From JALYNX01 sp963724825 (GTDB lineage Bacteria; Actinomycetota; Acidimicrobiia; Spongiisociales; ZC4RG35), in assembly GCA_963724825.1 (NCBI GenBank), contig CAVRWT010000018.1, forward strand, positions 1 through 35,337: 35,337 nt of DNA, given 5' to 3'. A program made the translations under genes and the position numbers. Below, piece after piece: positions 16,804 through 24,817 of this stretch. The notes under the pieces are model-generated. The model saw only the letters and a program-made list of their open reading frames with translations, was not told the DNA's origin and made no database searches. Positions within the stretch are counted from its first letter, which is position 1. Each line of letters starts with the position of its first letter.

Positions 16804-17321
16804 GCTTCGTGCTCCATCATCTCGCGCAGTCGGTCCAACCCTCGATGGATGTCGGCCTTCACCGTGCCTTCGGGGCGGCCGGTCGTCTCCGAGATCTCCC
16901 CGATTCCGAGCCCGACCACGTGACGCAGGACGACGGCCGTCCGCTGGTTGCGGTTGAGGGACGCAAATCGGGAATCCCAGGCGCGCTCGTCCGGTGGCTC
17001 GGCGTCGTCGACCCCGTGGTCGTGGATCTCGACGATCAGCGGCCGCCGCGATCGGTCCCGGACGTGGTTTCGACCCAGATTGAGGGCGATCGTCCACACC
17101 CACGGGGCCAATCGGAGGTCATCGAACCGCTGCCGGTCGAAGTCACCCAAAGCCCGGTAGGCCCGGATGAACGTCTCCTGGGTCAGGTCTTCGGCCTCCT
17201 GGTGGTCACCGCACATGCGACGCAGACCCCAATAGAGCCGGGGACCAAGTTCCTTGACCAGATCCGGGAAGGCTCGATCGAGATCTGCGGCGAGCGCGGC
17301 TGTCAGCTCATCCATCGTCAT
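16800..17321 (-). CDS. ECF-type RNA polymerase sigma factor
   Basis: Extracytoplasmic-function sigma factor, 173 residues with only regions 2 and 4, as usual for the class. Region 2 covers ~25-92, including QEAEDLTQETFIRAYRAL (41-58) and APWVWTIALNLGRNHVRDR (72-90). Region 4 covers ~118-168 (LNRNQRTAVVLRHVVGLGIGEIS, then PEGTVKADIHRGLDRLRE, the DNA-reading helix). The ATG at 17321 (MTMDEL) is used; a second ATG two codons on is possible. No anti-sigma gene follows. Instead the stop overlaps the MGMT-AdaA start by 4 bases, suggesting the sigma factor controls or is co-controlled with alkylation repair, which is an inference. Divergent from the membrane protein at 17380. Confidence 0.93.
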   Translation of the reverse strand: MTMDELTAALAADLDRAFPDLVKELGPRLYWGLRRMCGDHQEAEDLTQETFIRAYRALGDFDRQRFDDLRLAPWVWTIALNLGRNHVRDRSRRPLIVEIHDHGVDDAEPPDERAWDSRFASLNRNQRTAVVLRHVVGLGIGEISETTGRPEGTVKADIHRGLDRLREMMEHEA

Positions 17322-17379
17322 CAGAACACCGGGGACAGTGATTCGGTTGCAGCGGTCGCACCGTACTTAGATATGGGCA

Positions 17380-18054
17380 GTGGACGACTCGGAGATCACC
17401 GAGACTTTGAGGCTTGCCGAAGTGGCGGCCAAGGCTGGTGATCCGCTCGGCCCGACCGGTTTCTGGAAGGCAGTTGCGGCCGTGAAGGCCGACCCGGCGC
17501 TGATCGAGGCCAACGCCGACCGGATCGGGGTCATCGACTCGATCGCATTCCGGAACTGGGCCCTGTTGACCGTTCCCCTCTGGATCGGGAATCTGGTCAT
17601 GATCGGGGGCGCACTCTTCGGCCTCGCCCTCATTGCCTGGGCCTATTCGCTCGAAGGGACGGCGGCGGCGATCGCCTTCCTGGTCGGGTTCGGGGCGATC
17701 CTGGTCACCACCCACAGCCTCGGCCATCTTGTGACCGGCGCTTTTCTGGGGATCCGCTTCACCCGATGGTTCGTGGGCTCGATTCGCCGCCCCCAGCCCG
17801 GGGTGAAGGTCGACTACGCCAGCTATTTGCGAGTGCCGGCGAGATCGCGGGCCTGGATGCATGCCTCAGGGGCCATAGTCACCAAGATCGTGCCGTTCGC
17901 ACTGATCGGCGCCGCTCTGGCCGCTGGAGTGCCTTCCTGGGTGGTGTGGGTGCTGATCGCGGTTGGCATCGGCCAGCTGGTCACCGACTTCCTCTGGTCG
18001 ACAAAGGCGTCGGATTGGAAGAAGTACAGGCGCGAGATGGCCTATACCCGCTAA
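17380..18054 (+). CDS. Multi-pass membrane protein resembling an M50 protease without the catalytic Glu
   Basis: 224-residue membrane protein not confidently assigned to a family. About four hydrophobic segments are visible (~62-88, 95-112, 165-185, 187-204) after a soluble N-terminal ~55 residues. TTHSLGHLVTGAFLGI (110-125) closely copies the site-2 protease HExxH segment (HELGHL) but with Ser in place of the catalytic Glu: H112 and H116 are present, E is S113. A late-membrane Asp (D203 in LVTDFLW) could be the third metal ligand. It may be an inactive or repurposed M50-like protein. GTG 17380 is the first plausible start. The stop at 18052-18054 lies where the convergent MFS gene probably ends. 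Confidence 0.72.
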   Translation: MDDSEITETLRLAEVAAKAGDPLGPTGFWKAVAAVKADPALIEANADRIGVIDSIAFRNWALLTVPLWIGNLVMIGGALFGLALIAWAYSLEGTAAAIAFLVGFGAILVTTHSLGHLVTGAFLGIRFTRWFVGSIRRPQPGVKVDYASYLRVPARSRAWMHASGAIVTKIVPFALIGAALAAGVPSWVVWVLIAVGIGQLVTDFLWSTKASDWKKYRREMAYTR

Positions 18055-19704
18055 GTTCTCTTGCTCCACCATGGTCGGGATCGATCCGTCGGTCTGGTGC
18101 ATCTGCTCGTGGGTGAGCAGGAGTTGATCGAAGTTTGGCGGATCCTCGACATCGATTGCGATCAGGTGCCGGGTAACCGGTCCGTCTGCCCGGTCGAACG
18201 CCCGGGCCCTGGCGATCAGGGCTGCCGAGGCGTCGTCGATTCGCCGGTGTTGTGCGAGGTGCTCCTCCCATGACCCGGTGGCGAACATCTCGGTGAGTCG
18301 GGTCGGGGTCGAGGCGTTCCGGAACAGGCTCCATTGATAGGCCCCGGTTCTGAGGCGAACCAGGCGGATCTCGTTCATGAGCTCGGTGAACTCGGCGAAG
18401 TCGCTTTCGTCAATGGTCCAGGTGTTGAGAATCATCACCGGACCGCCCTCCGCGATCTCGTCGTGGACCGGGAACGTCCGCTCCTCGTTGAACTCGGGTG
18501 ACTCCACCTCGTCGAGGGTGGGCAGCTTGAACAAGGGTGAGGCCAGGCCCAGGGCGACCGTTCCCAGGGAGAGGACCACCATCGCTTGCCCGGTGCCGAT
18601 GGCGTCGGCGACGATGCCGGACAGGATCGCTCCCAAGGGGAGGACGCCCCCAAACGCCAAGGTGTAGAAGGACATCGCCCGGCCTCGAATCCAGTGTGGC
18701 GCCATGAGCTGGGCAGTGGCATTGAGATTGGTCAGCGTCAGCACCCAGAACGCTCCGGAGAAGAACATCGCGACGAACGCCCATGCGAGGTTGGGCGCCA
18801 GACCGACCCCGATCCCCGCGACGCCGAAGAGGGTGATCGTCGCCATCGGGGCCCGTCTCCCCAAACGCCCGACAAACCGCTGGCGGACAAAGGCCCCAAG
18901 CAAGGCCCCGGCACCCATCGCCGCCAGCAATGCGCCAAGGGCGCCGGCCCCGCCATTCAGTGACTCGGTTCGCCCCGGCAGGACCGACTGCACTACGGCC
19001 GAGGTGACGGCAAATAGGGCCACCAGCAGAAGAAGACGCCGGAACACCGGTGTGTAGCGGGCGTAGCGGACTCCGAGGCTGATCGCGGTCCCGAACGAGG
19101 TGTTCTCCCGGATCGGGCTGTTGATCGAGCTCCCGATCATGATCAGGGCCACGACCACCGCGGCGTAGCTCAGGGCATTGATCGCAAAGCCGGCTTGGGG
19201 ACCGAGAGTGGCGACGATCAGTCCACCGATGGCGGGCCCAACGGCCCGGGCCACGTTGAATCCCGCCGAGTTGAGCGCCACCGCGTTGGGAATCATCAGC
19301 CGTGGCACCAGGTCGGGAAGCAGTGCATTCCAGGTGGGGAGGTTGAGGGCGACGCCGGTGCCCAGGATCAGCCCGAGACCGAGCAGCCAGCCCGGTGTGA
19401 TCAGGTCGGTGGCGGTGAGGATCGCCATCGCCAGAGCCGAGCCGCCCATGATCACCTGTGAGATCAGCATCAGCTTGGTCCGGTCGAACATGTCCGCCAG
19501 GGCCCCAGCGGCCAGGGCGAGAAAGAGAAGGGGAAGAGTGCTCGAGGCGACCATGAGCCCAACCCAGGTGTTGGAGTGGGTCATCTCGAACATCAGCCAG
19601 TTGGCGGCGACCGTCTGGATCAGACTTCCCACGTTGGATACCAGGGATGCGATCCAGAGCGTGCGGAACGACTCGATCCGAAGTGGGGCGACCGCCGAGG
19701 TCAT
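17866..19704 (-). CDS. MFS exporter with C-terminal ABM-like domain
   Basis: Major facilitator transporter of the EntS-like drug/siderophore exporter group, with about 12 membrane segments over residues ~1-410. ALADMFDRTKLMLISQ is the cytoplasmic loop 2-3 motif and VARAVGPAIGGLIVATLG lies in a middle helix. A soluble C-terminal region (~430-545: PVMILNTWTIDESDFAEFTELMNEI through DPPNFDQLLLTHEQMH) looks like the antibiotic-biosynthesis-monooxygenase-type extension of this group. The ATG at 19704 is chosen; longer starts run into the divergent hydrolase. After SIPTMVEQEN the literal frame continues another ~60 residues antisense to the neighbouring gene. A one-base indel would instead stop it at TAG 18053-18051, touching that gene's TAA, and I think that end is likelier. 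Confidence 0.83.
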   Translation of the reverse strand: MTSAVAPLRIESFRTLWIASLVSNVGSLIQTVAANWLMFEMTHSNTWVGLMVASSTLPLLFLALAAGALADMFDRTKLMLISQVIMGGSALAMAILTATDLITPGWLLGLGLILGTGVALNLPTWNALLPDLVPRLMIPNAVALNSAGFNVARAVGPAIGGLIVATLGPQAGFAINALSYAAVVVALIMIGSSINSPIRENTSFGTAISLGVRYARYTPVFRRLLLLVALFAVTSAVVQSVLPGRTESLNGGAGALGALLAAMGAGALLGAFVRQRFVGRLGRRAPMATITLFGVAGIGVGLAPNLAWAFVAMFFSGAFWVLTLTNLNATAQLMAPHWIRGRAMSFYTLAFGGVLPLGAILSGIVADAIGTGQAMVVLSLGTVALGLASPLFKLPTLDEVESPEFNEERTFPVHDEIAEGGPVMILNTWTIDESDFAEFTELMNEIRLVRLRTGAYQWSLFRNASTPTRLTEMFATGSWEEHLAQHRRIDDASAALIARARAFDRADGPVTRHLIAIDVEDPPNFDQLLLTHEQMHQTDGSIPTMVEQENLAGIGHLAPVLLPIRRLCRPEEVGDQLADANRDQHPHHPGRHSSGQSGADQCERHDLGDYGP

Positions 19705-19737
19705 GGCCACAAGCGTAGGAGCGGTAGGTTCCACCCA

Positions 19738-20373
19738 GTGGTTCGCGATCTCGCATACTTCATCCAGGGCGACCAGGGACCAGGTCCCGGGGTGCTCCTT
19801 CTCCATTCGTTCTGGGGTCTCACCTCATCGGTGAAGGGCCTGGCGGATGAGTTGGCCGACCATGGGTTCACCGTCCTGGCACCTGACATCAACTTCGGCG
19901 AGCTCCCGGAGTCGGAGCAGGAGGCGCTGGATCATCTCGGCAAGGCCGATCCCAACCGGCTGGCCTCGCTGGTCCTTTCAACCGCAAAGCTCCTCCACGA
20001 GAGGTCGACGGCGGGGCCGATCGGGGTCGTCGGTTTTGGGATGGGTGGCTCGCTCGGCCTGTGGGCCTCGGCTCGCCTTGTGGACGTGGTCGGGGCTGTG
20101 GTGTCGTTCTATGGGAGCCAACAGATCGATTTCGCCGGGGCTCGGGCGACGTACCTGGTGCACCTGGCCGCCGATGACGAGTTCATCACGGACGACGAAG
20201 CCGCGTTCATGGAGGCAACCATGAGACTCGAGGAGTTGGACGTGGAAGTGATCCGCTACCCCGGCACGAAGCACGGTTTCGGTGAGCCGGATGGCGACAC
20301 ATTCGATCCGGAGGCGTTCGACACCGCCTGGCGCCGAACGATTGAGTTCCTCGAGGCTCGACTGAACCTCTAG
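19738..20373 (+). CDS. Dienelactone hydrolase-like protein lacking the nucleophile
   Basis: Alpha/beta-hydrolase of the dienelactone hydrolase family, 211 residues. The fold landmarks are clear: GVLLLHSFWGLTSSVKGLADELADHGF (18-44), APDINFGE, the nucleophile elbow VVGFGMGGSLGLW (97-109), AADDEFITDDE (145-154) with the Asp, and GTKHGFGEPDG (176-186) with H179. At the elbow, the position normally Cys (GFCFGG) or Ser (GFSMGG) is Gly101, so catalysis by the usual triad is not possible as written. It may be a non-enzymatic paralogue or a sequence error. GTG 19738 (VVRDLAYFIQ) is used; it lies 33 bases from the divergent MFS start. The stop TAG overlaps the convergent AhpD-like stop (shared CTAG). 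Confidence 0.82.
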   Translation: MVRDLAYFIQGDQGPGPGVLLLHSFWGLTSSVKGLADELADHGFTVLAPDINFGELPESEQEALDHLGKADPNRLASLVLSTAKLLHERSTAGPIGVVGFGMGGSLGLWASARLVDVVGAVVSFYGSQQIDFAGARATYLVHLAADDEFITDDEAAFMEATMRLEELDVEVIRYPGTKHGFGEPDGDTFDPEAFDTAWRRTIEFLEARLNL

Positions 20374-20927
20374 CTGGCTTGAGCCGCCTGGTCGGAGCGA
20401 ACGTAGCCCTCGTGGGCCATCCGCTTCCCCATCACGTCATACATCTCGGGCTCGGTGGGGGTCCAGGTCGCCAGGCCGTCCACGTAGCGGTTGAACATGG
20501 AGAAGGCGGCTGCGATCAGGACCGTGTCGTGGATCTCCTTGTCGGTGGCCCCTTCGGCCCGGGCCTGATCGATGTCGGCACTGGTCACATTCCGACCGCT
20601 CTCGGCCACCTTGCCGGCTATGGCAAGGAGGGACTTGAGCTTCGGTGAAACCGGTGCGCTCTGGTAGTCGTCCTTGACCGCATCCACCAGCGCATAGTCA
20701 CCGTCGAGATGGTGGGCTGCCGCGGCTCGATGACTGTCCTGGCAGAACATGCAGTCATTCTGTGACGAGACGAAGGTGGCGATCATCTCGCGCTCCCCGC
20801 TGCTCAGTGTGTTCGGCCCTCGGAGCAGCACTTCGGCCAGCTCTCGCATCGGTTTTGCGGTCTCCGGGCTGAAGGCAAAGGCGCTGCTGATTCCTGGCAA
20901 TTCCGGTGGTAGGTCGATATGTGGCAC
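20370..20927 (-). CDS. AhpD-like alkylhydroperoxidase (carboxymuconolactone decarboxylase superfamily)
   Basis: Peroxidase-related enzyme of the AhpD/CMD superfamily, 185 residues. The active-site block is GEREMIATFVSSQNDCMFCQDSHRAAAAHH (44-73), with the redox pair C59/C62 and H66 arranged as E-X-X-C-X-X-C-X-X-X-H type members require. Such proteins reduce organic hydroperoxides or act as thiol antioxidants; the electron donor here is unknown. IHDTVLIAAAFSMFNRYVDGLA (135-156) is the conserved C-terminal helix of the group. The start is GTG 20927 (read as MPHIDLPPELPG), 37 bases from the divergent aldehyde dehydrogenase. The stop codon interlocks with the hydrolase stop. Confidence 0.9.
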   Translation of the reverse strand: MPHIDLPPELPGISSAFAFSPETAKPMRELAEVLLRGPNTLSSGEREMIATFVSSQNDCMFCQDSHRAAAAHHLDGDYALVDAVKDDYQSAPVSPKLKSLLAIAGKVAESGRNVTSADIDQARAEGATDKEIHDTVLIAAAFSMFNRYVDGLATWTPTEPEMYDVMGKRMAHEGYVRSDQAAQAS

Positions 20928-20964
20928 GCAGCCGATTGTAAGGGGAGCGGGTACCGTTGAGAAA

Positions 20965-22546
20965 ATGGCAGTTCGCGACCAGCAACTGACGCCACGAGTC
21001 GGCGCGGCCCTGCTGCGGGACCTCGAATCCCGGATCGACGTGCCGCTGGTGAATCACGAGCTAATCGACGTCGACTCCCCATTCACCCTCGAAGTCATCG
21101 GTCAGGTCCCGCAGGCAACAGCTGCGGATGTCGATGCAGCCGTGGCCATCGCACGAGAGGCGCAGCCGGCTTGGGCCGCGTTGGGGGTTGAAGCGGCGCG
21201 CAGCGATCGTTCTCTCGTTCCACGACCGACTCATGAGGGAAGTCGACACGGTGGTGGACATCATCCAGCTCGAGGGGGGCAAGACGAGGGCCGGCGCCTG
21301 GGAAGAGGTCGTGGACGTGGCCGGGACCGCTCGCTACTACGCCAACACGGCACCCCGGCTCACGAGGAGGAAGCGCCGCCAGGGGGCGATGCCGCTCTTC
21401 ACCAAGACTCACGAATACCGGCACCCAAAAGGAGTTTGTGGCTTTATCTCCCCGTGGAACTTCCCTTTCAATCTCTCGATTGGTGATGCGATCGCGGCGC
21501 TGGTGGCCGGAAATACGGTGGTGCTGAAGCCCGATGAGAAGACGCCGTTCTCCCTGCTCTCAGCCGTCCGGCTATTCGACGAAGCCGGTGTGCCTGAGGG
21601 CGTGATCCAGGTCGTGACCGGACGGGGCGAGATTTGCGGCCCCGCTCTCATCGACGCCGTTGACTATGTGATGTTCACCGGGTCGAGCGCGGTGGGAAGC
21701 ATCGTCGCCGAGCAGGCAGGGCGGAACTTGATCGGCTCCTCGATGGAACTGGGCGGGAAGAATGCCGCCATCGTTCTCGATGATGCCGATCTGGATCGGA
21801 CGATTCCCGAGTTGGCGAGGGGCACCTTCGGCCATGCCGGCCAGATGTGCGTTCACACCGAGAGGATCTATGTGGAACGGGGGATCGAAGACGAGTTCAC
21901 CCGGCGATTCGTCGAGGGGACGGAGCAGCTGGAGATCTCGGCGGGCTTCGAGTTCGGCCCTCGGGTTGGCTCACTGATCACCCAGGAGCACCTGGCCGCG
22001 GTCGAGTCTCATGTCGAAGACGCTGTGGCCAAGGGGGCGAATCTCCTCACCGGTGGGAAGCGCCGACCCGACGTCGGCCCGCTCTTCTATGCCCCGACGA
22101 TCCTGACCAACGTCGATGAGACGATGAACCTGTGCCGTGGTGAGACATTCGGACCGGTGGTGTCGATTTACCCGGTCTCCTCAGCAGATGAGGCGGTGAA
22201 GCTGGCCAATGACTCCGATCTCGGTCTCAGCTTCAGCATCTGGTCGCGAGACACACGGCGCGCCGAGGCCATCGCGGTCCGCCTGCAGGCGGGGAGCGTC
22301 GCGGTGAATGATGGATACGTCTCGACCTGGGGCTCGCACGATGCCCCGATGGGTGGTTTCAAGCGATCAGGACTGGGGCGGCGCCACGGGTGGGAGGGGC
22401 TCCTCAAGTTCACCGAGCCGCAGACCGTGGCCGTGCAGCGCCTGATCCCGGCCTATGGCCCGGCGCTGGGGCTCTCTTATGAGACCTACCGGAAGCTGGT
22501 GCAGCGACTGGTGGCGGTTTTCAGGCACCTGCCGTTCTACAAGTAG
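20965..22546 (+). CDS. Aldehyde dehydrogenase, GabD2-like (probable succinate-semialdehyde dehydrogenase), one-base frameshift
   Basis: NAD(P)-dependent aldehyde dehydrogenase, 526 residues after repair. The N-terminal part (MAVRDQQLTPRVGAALL through AREAQPAWAAL) reads from the ATG at 20965. Removing one G from the GGGGG run at 21183-21187 joins it as WAALGLKRRAAIVLSFHDRL to the remaining frame. Catalytic landmarks are intact: ISPWNFPFNLSIGDAIAALVAGN with VVLKPDEKTPFS, FTGSSAVGS, SMELGGKN (Glu) and GTFGHAGQMCVHTERIYV (nucleophile Cys), followed by GETFGPVVS. The pattern resembles mycobacterial GabD2, hence succinate semialdehyde is the likely substrate, not proven. The stop lies 8 bases before the convergent hypothetical gene stop. 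Confidence 0.88.
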
Positions 22547-22554
22547 CGCCGGCG

Positions 22555-23034
22555 CTATTCCTCCGACATCTCGGCGAGGTCGGCGGCCAGGATGTCCCGG
22601 TCCTCGGTGTCCTCGATATCCGGAAGCAGCGCCTTGGCCAGCTCGAGGTGCTCGGTGAACGTCTCCACGTCGTCGACTTCGGCGGCGGCCCGGGCGATCG
22701 CCTCATGGGCGAATCCTCTGACAAAGGCGTCGAGGTCGTTTTCCTCGCAAACTGCAAGTGACCGCTCACCGAATCGCTGCGACAGCTCGGCGTAGCCGAG
22801 AACCGCGGCCACCCTCGACACTTGCCAGTCGGCTATCGCCCGGTTTCGGGGATCGCCGATTTGATACCAATGAAATCGCTGGGTGAAGGTCGATGCGAGC
22901 ATCTCCTCGTCTTCTTCAGCGGTGCGCACGTCGAGGTCGAGAAGCTCCCAGGTGCGATTGAAGGCCTGAGGAGCAAACGTCCGATGCCAGGCCGCCGATT
23001 GCTCGGGTGTTGCGTCCTTCACCGGCTCGGTCAT
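22555..23034 (-). CDS. Conserved helical protein of unknown function
   Basis: 159 residues, acidic, predicted all-helical with no signal or membrane segment. FAPQAFNRTWELLDLDVRTAEEDEEML then FTQRFHWYQIGDPRNRAIADWQVSRVAAVLGYAELSQRF and FVRGFAHEAIARAAAE form a repeated helix pattern reminiscent of TPR-like hairpins. Conserved actinobacterial proteins with the WELLDxxxRTxEEDEEML / RWHW / NRAxADWQxSRVxAVLG arrangement exist, but no function is known to me. The ATG at 23034 has GGAGGG eight bases upstream, a strong ribosome binding site. Divergent from the LigD polymerase gene with a 46-base shared promoter region. Confidence 0.78.
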   Translation of the reverse strand: MTEPVKDATPEQSAAWHRTFAPQAFNRTWELLDLDVRTAEEDEEMLASTFTQRFHWYQIGDPRNRAIADWQVSRVAAVLGYAELSQRFGERSLAVCEENDLDAFVRGFAHEAIARAAAEVDDVETFTEHLELAKALLPDIEDTEDRDILAADLAEMSEE

Positions 23035-23061
23035 CCTTTTCCCTCCACTCGGGATCGGTCC

Positions 23062-23079
23062 GGCTTACCTTAGGTAGCC
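23062..23079. promoter_or_regulatory. Bulged palindrome immediately upstream of the LigD polymerase gene
   Basis: GGCT(T)ACCT-T-AGGTAGCC at 23062-23079 is an 8-base dyad with one extra T in the left arm, centred on T23071 and ending one base before the ATG at 23081. It occupies the 46-base gap shared with the divergent hypothetical gene. It could be an operator or part of a promoter; it is not a LexA box. The evidence is position and symmetry only. Confidence 0.3.
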
Positions 23080-23080
23080 A

Positions 23081-24082
23081 ATGAGCGACCACACCACTGT
23101 GATTGTCGGTGGCGAGGAGGTTCGGATCTCGAGCCCGGACCGGGTCATCTTCCCGCGCCAGGGATGGACCAAGCTCGATGTCGTCGAGCACTTCGTGGTG
23201 GTGGCGGAGGGGGCGATCCGGGGCATCGCCGGCCGGCCCACGATGCTCAAGCGGTACATGGGGACGGTCGACGAGGATCCGATCTATCACAAGCGGGTCT
23301 CGAACAACTCGCCGTTCGACTCGGTCCAGATTCGATTTCCATCACAACGACCAGGTCGGATGAACGTGCCCCGGACTCAGGCGGATGTGGTGCGCCTGGC
23401 CCAGCTTGGATGCCTCGACTTTCACCCCTGGCCGGTGCGGGCCGAGGACACCGATCATCCCGATGAGCTTCGCTTCGACTTCGATCCCGGGCCTGGAGTC
23501 ACTTTCGATCAGGTGCGTGCCGCCGCGGGCGCGGCTCATGACCTGCTGGACGAGATCGGATTGGTGGGTTGGCCCAAGACATCAGGGAGCCGGGGGATCC
23601 ATGTCTATGTGCGGATCGAGCCGTTGTGGGACTTCTTCCAGACCAGGCGGGCGGTCCTGGCCTTCGCCCGCGAGTTGGAGCGACGGATGCCGGGTGAGGT
23701 GACCACCAAGTGGTGGAAGGAGGAGCGGCAGGGGGTCTTCATCGACTACAACCAGAACGCCAGGGACAAGTCGGTGTCCTCGGCCTACGGGGTGAGGCCG
23801 ACCGGCTTCGTGTCGGCACCGATCACCTGGGACGAATTGGCGGACGTCGCGATCGAGGACTTCCCACTCGACACCTTCCGTGACCGCTACTCCAAGGTTG
23901 GAGACCTGAGCGAAGGGATCGACGAGGCAGCGGGGCGAATCGACACCCTCCTCGAGTGGATGGCCCGGGATGAGGAGAACGGGATCGGGGACGCCCCCTG
24001 GCCACCCCACTACCCCAAGATGCCGGGTGAGCCACCGAGGGTCCAGCCCTCACGACAACGCCGCCCCGACGACGAATACTGA
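23081..24082 (+). CDS. Stand-alone LigD polymerase (PrimPol) domain protein
   Basis: Primase-polymerase of bacterial non-homologous end joining that fills gaps and adds (ribo)nucleotides at breaks. 333 residues, the polymerase domain alone without ligase or 3'-phosphoesterase domains. The metal-binding DFD is in LRFDFDPGPG (D133, D135); KTSGSRGIHVYVRI (166-179) is the conserved catalytic loop with H174; FIDYNQNARDKSVSSAYGVRP (220-240) is the family signature; CLDFHPWPVR at 111-120. The stretch at ~85-101 (FPSQRPGRMNVPRTQ) fits homologues poorly and reads better in another frame (GRSDERAPDS), so a compensating indel pair is possible. Ku is not in the window. Convergent with the ABC operon, 6 bases between stops. 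Confidence 0.92.
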   Translation: MSDHTTVIVGGEEVRISSPDRVIFPRQGWTKLDVVEHFVVVAEGAIRGIAGRPTMLKRYMGTVDEDPIYHKRVSNNSPFDSVQIRFPSQRPGRMNVPRTQADVVRLAQLGCLDFHPWPVRAEDTDHPDELRFDFDPGPGVTFDQVRAAAGAAHDLLDEIGLVGWPKTSGSRGIHVYVRIEPLWDFFQTRRAVLAFARELERRMPGEVTTKWWKEERQGVFIDYNQNARDKSVSSAYGVRPTGFVSAPITWDELADVAIEDFPLDTFRDRYSKVGDLSEGIDEAAGRIDTLLEWMARDEENGIGDAPWPPHYPKMPGEPPRVQPSRQRRPDDEY

Positions 24083-24088
24083 GTACCC

Positions 24089-24817
24089 CTAGAGGGCGTC
24101 GCGGCGGCGAAGGGCCCAGGTGAGGACCACGAGGCCGAGCACCACGACCACCGCGATCTTGGCGATCCCACCACCGACACCTGCGGTGACGGGTCCCAGG
24201 GTGTCGGTGGCGACCTGGCCGAACTCGTCTTCCATCCCGGCGTAGATGGAGAGCGCGATGCGCCATATCGAGAACTGGGCGAGCCCGGTCACGACATTGG
24301 CCAGGATCGTCTCCCAAACGATGATGTAGCCAAGGCCGATCAGGAGCGAGCGGGGCGCCAGGTAGCCAAGCGGAACGAACACCGCGGCGTACCCGATGGC
24401 CGCCGCCAGGAAAAGGGAGAGGGCCGGGATTGTCGGGCCGATGCCGTTTCCAACTGCGATCGAGGCGACGACCGTCACCAGCCAGCCGCAGATCCCGATC
24501 ACAATCGCCGCCGCCGATCCGGCAATGAGGGCCTGTCCGGCGAACCAGGCACGGGGGATCGGGCGCAGATAGATGTAGGGGAGGGTTCCTGCGTCCTTCT
24601 CCTCGCGGAGGGTGGCGGCGGTGAGGATCAGCGCGGCAACGACGAAGGTGTAGCCAACCGAGGCCAGGATGTCGCTGTAGAGCCCGGTCAGCTCTTTGGC
24701 CGGGGCATCGAATCCGACCAGCCAATAGACCAGCCCGGAGACCGAAGCCAGGGCGACGAGGGCGATCACCCGCCCCCGGCGCATCATCCGCCGGTAGAGA
24801 TGGATCGCAAGAGTCAT
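24089..24817 (-). CDS. ABC-2 type transporter permease
   Basis: Integral membrane subunit of an ABC exporter, 242 residues with about six hydrophobic stretches (VIALVALASVSGLVYWLVG near the N-terminus; VGYTFVVAALILTAATL; IAGSAAAIVIGICGWLVTVVASIA; LSLFLAAAIGYAAVFVPLGYL; LLIGLGYIIVWETILANVV; IAVVVVLGLVVLTWAL). REEKDAGTLPYIYLRPIPRAW is the cytoplasmic segment typical of ABC-2 permeases. The ATG at 24817 shares one base with the stop of the preceding ATPase gene (TGATG), so it is translationally coupled and almost certainly that ATPase's partner. It is the last gene of a five-gene minus-strand operon. Substrate unknown. Confidence 0.85.
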   Translation of the reverse strand: MTLAIHLYRRMMRRGRVIALVALASVSGLVYWLVGFDAPAKELTGLYSDILASVGYTFVVAALILTAATLREEKDAGTLPYIYLRPIPRAWFAGQALIAGSAAAIVIGICGWLVTVVASIAVGNGIGPTIPALSLFLAAAIGYAAVFVPLGYLAPRSLLIGLGYIIVWETILANVVTGLAQFSIWRIALSIYAGMEDEFGQVATDTLGPVTAGVGGGIAKIAVVVVLGLVVLTWALRRRDAL

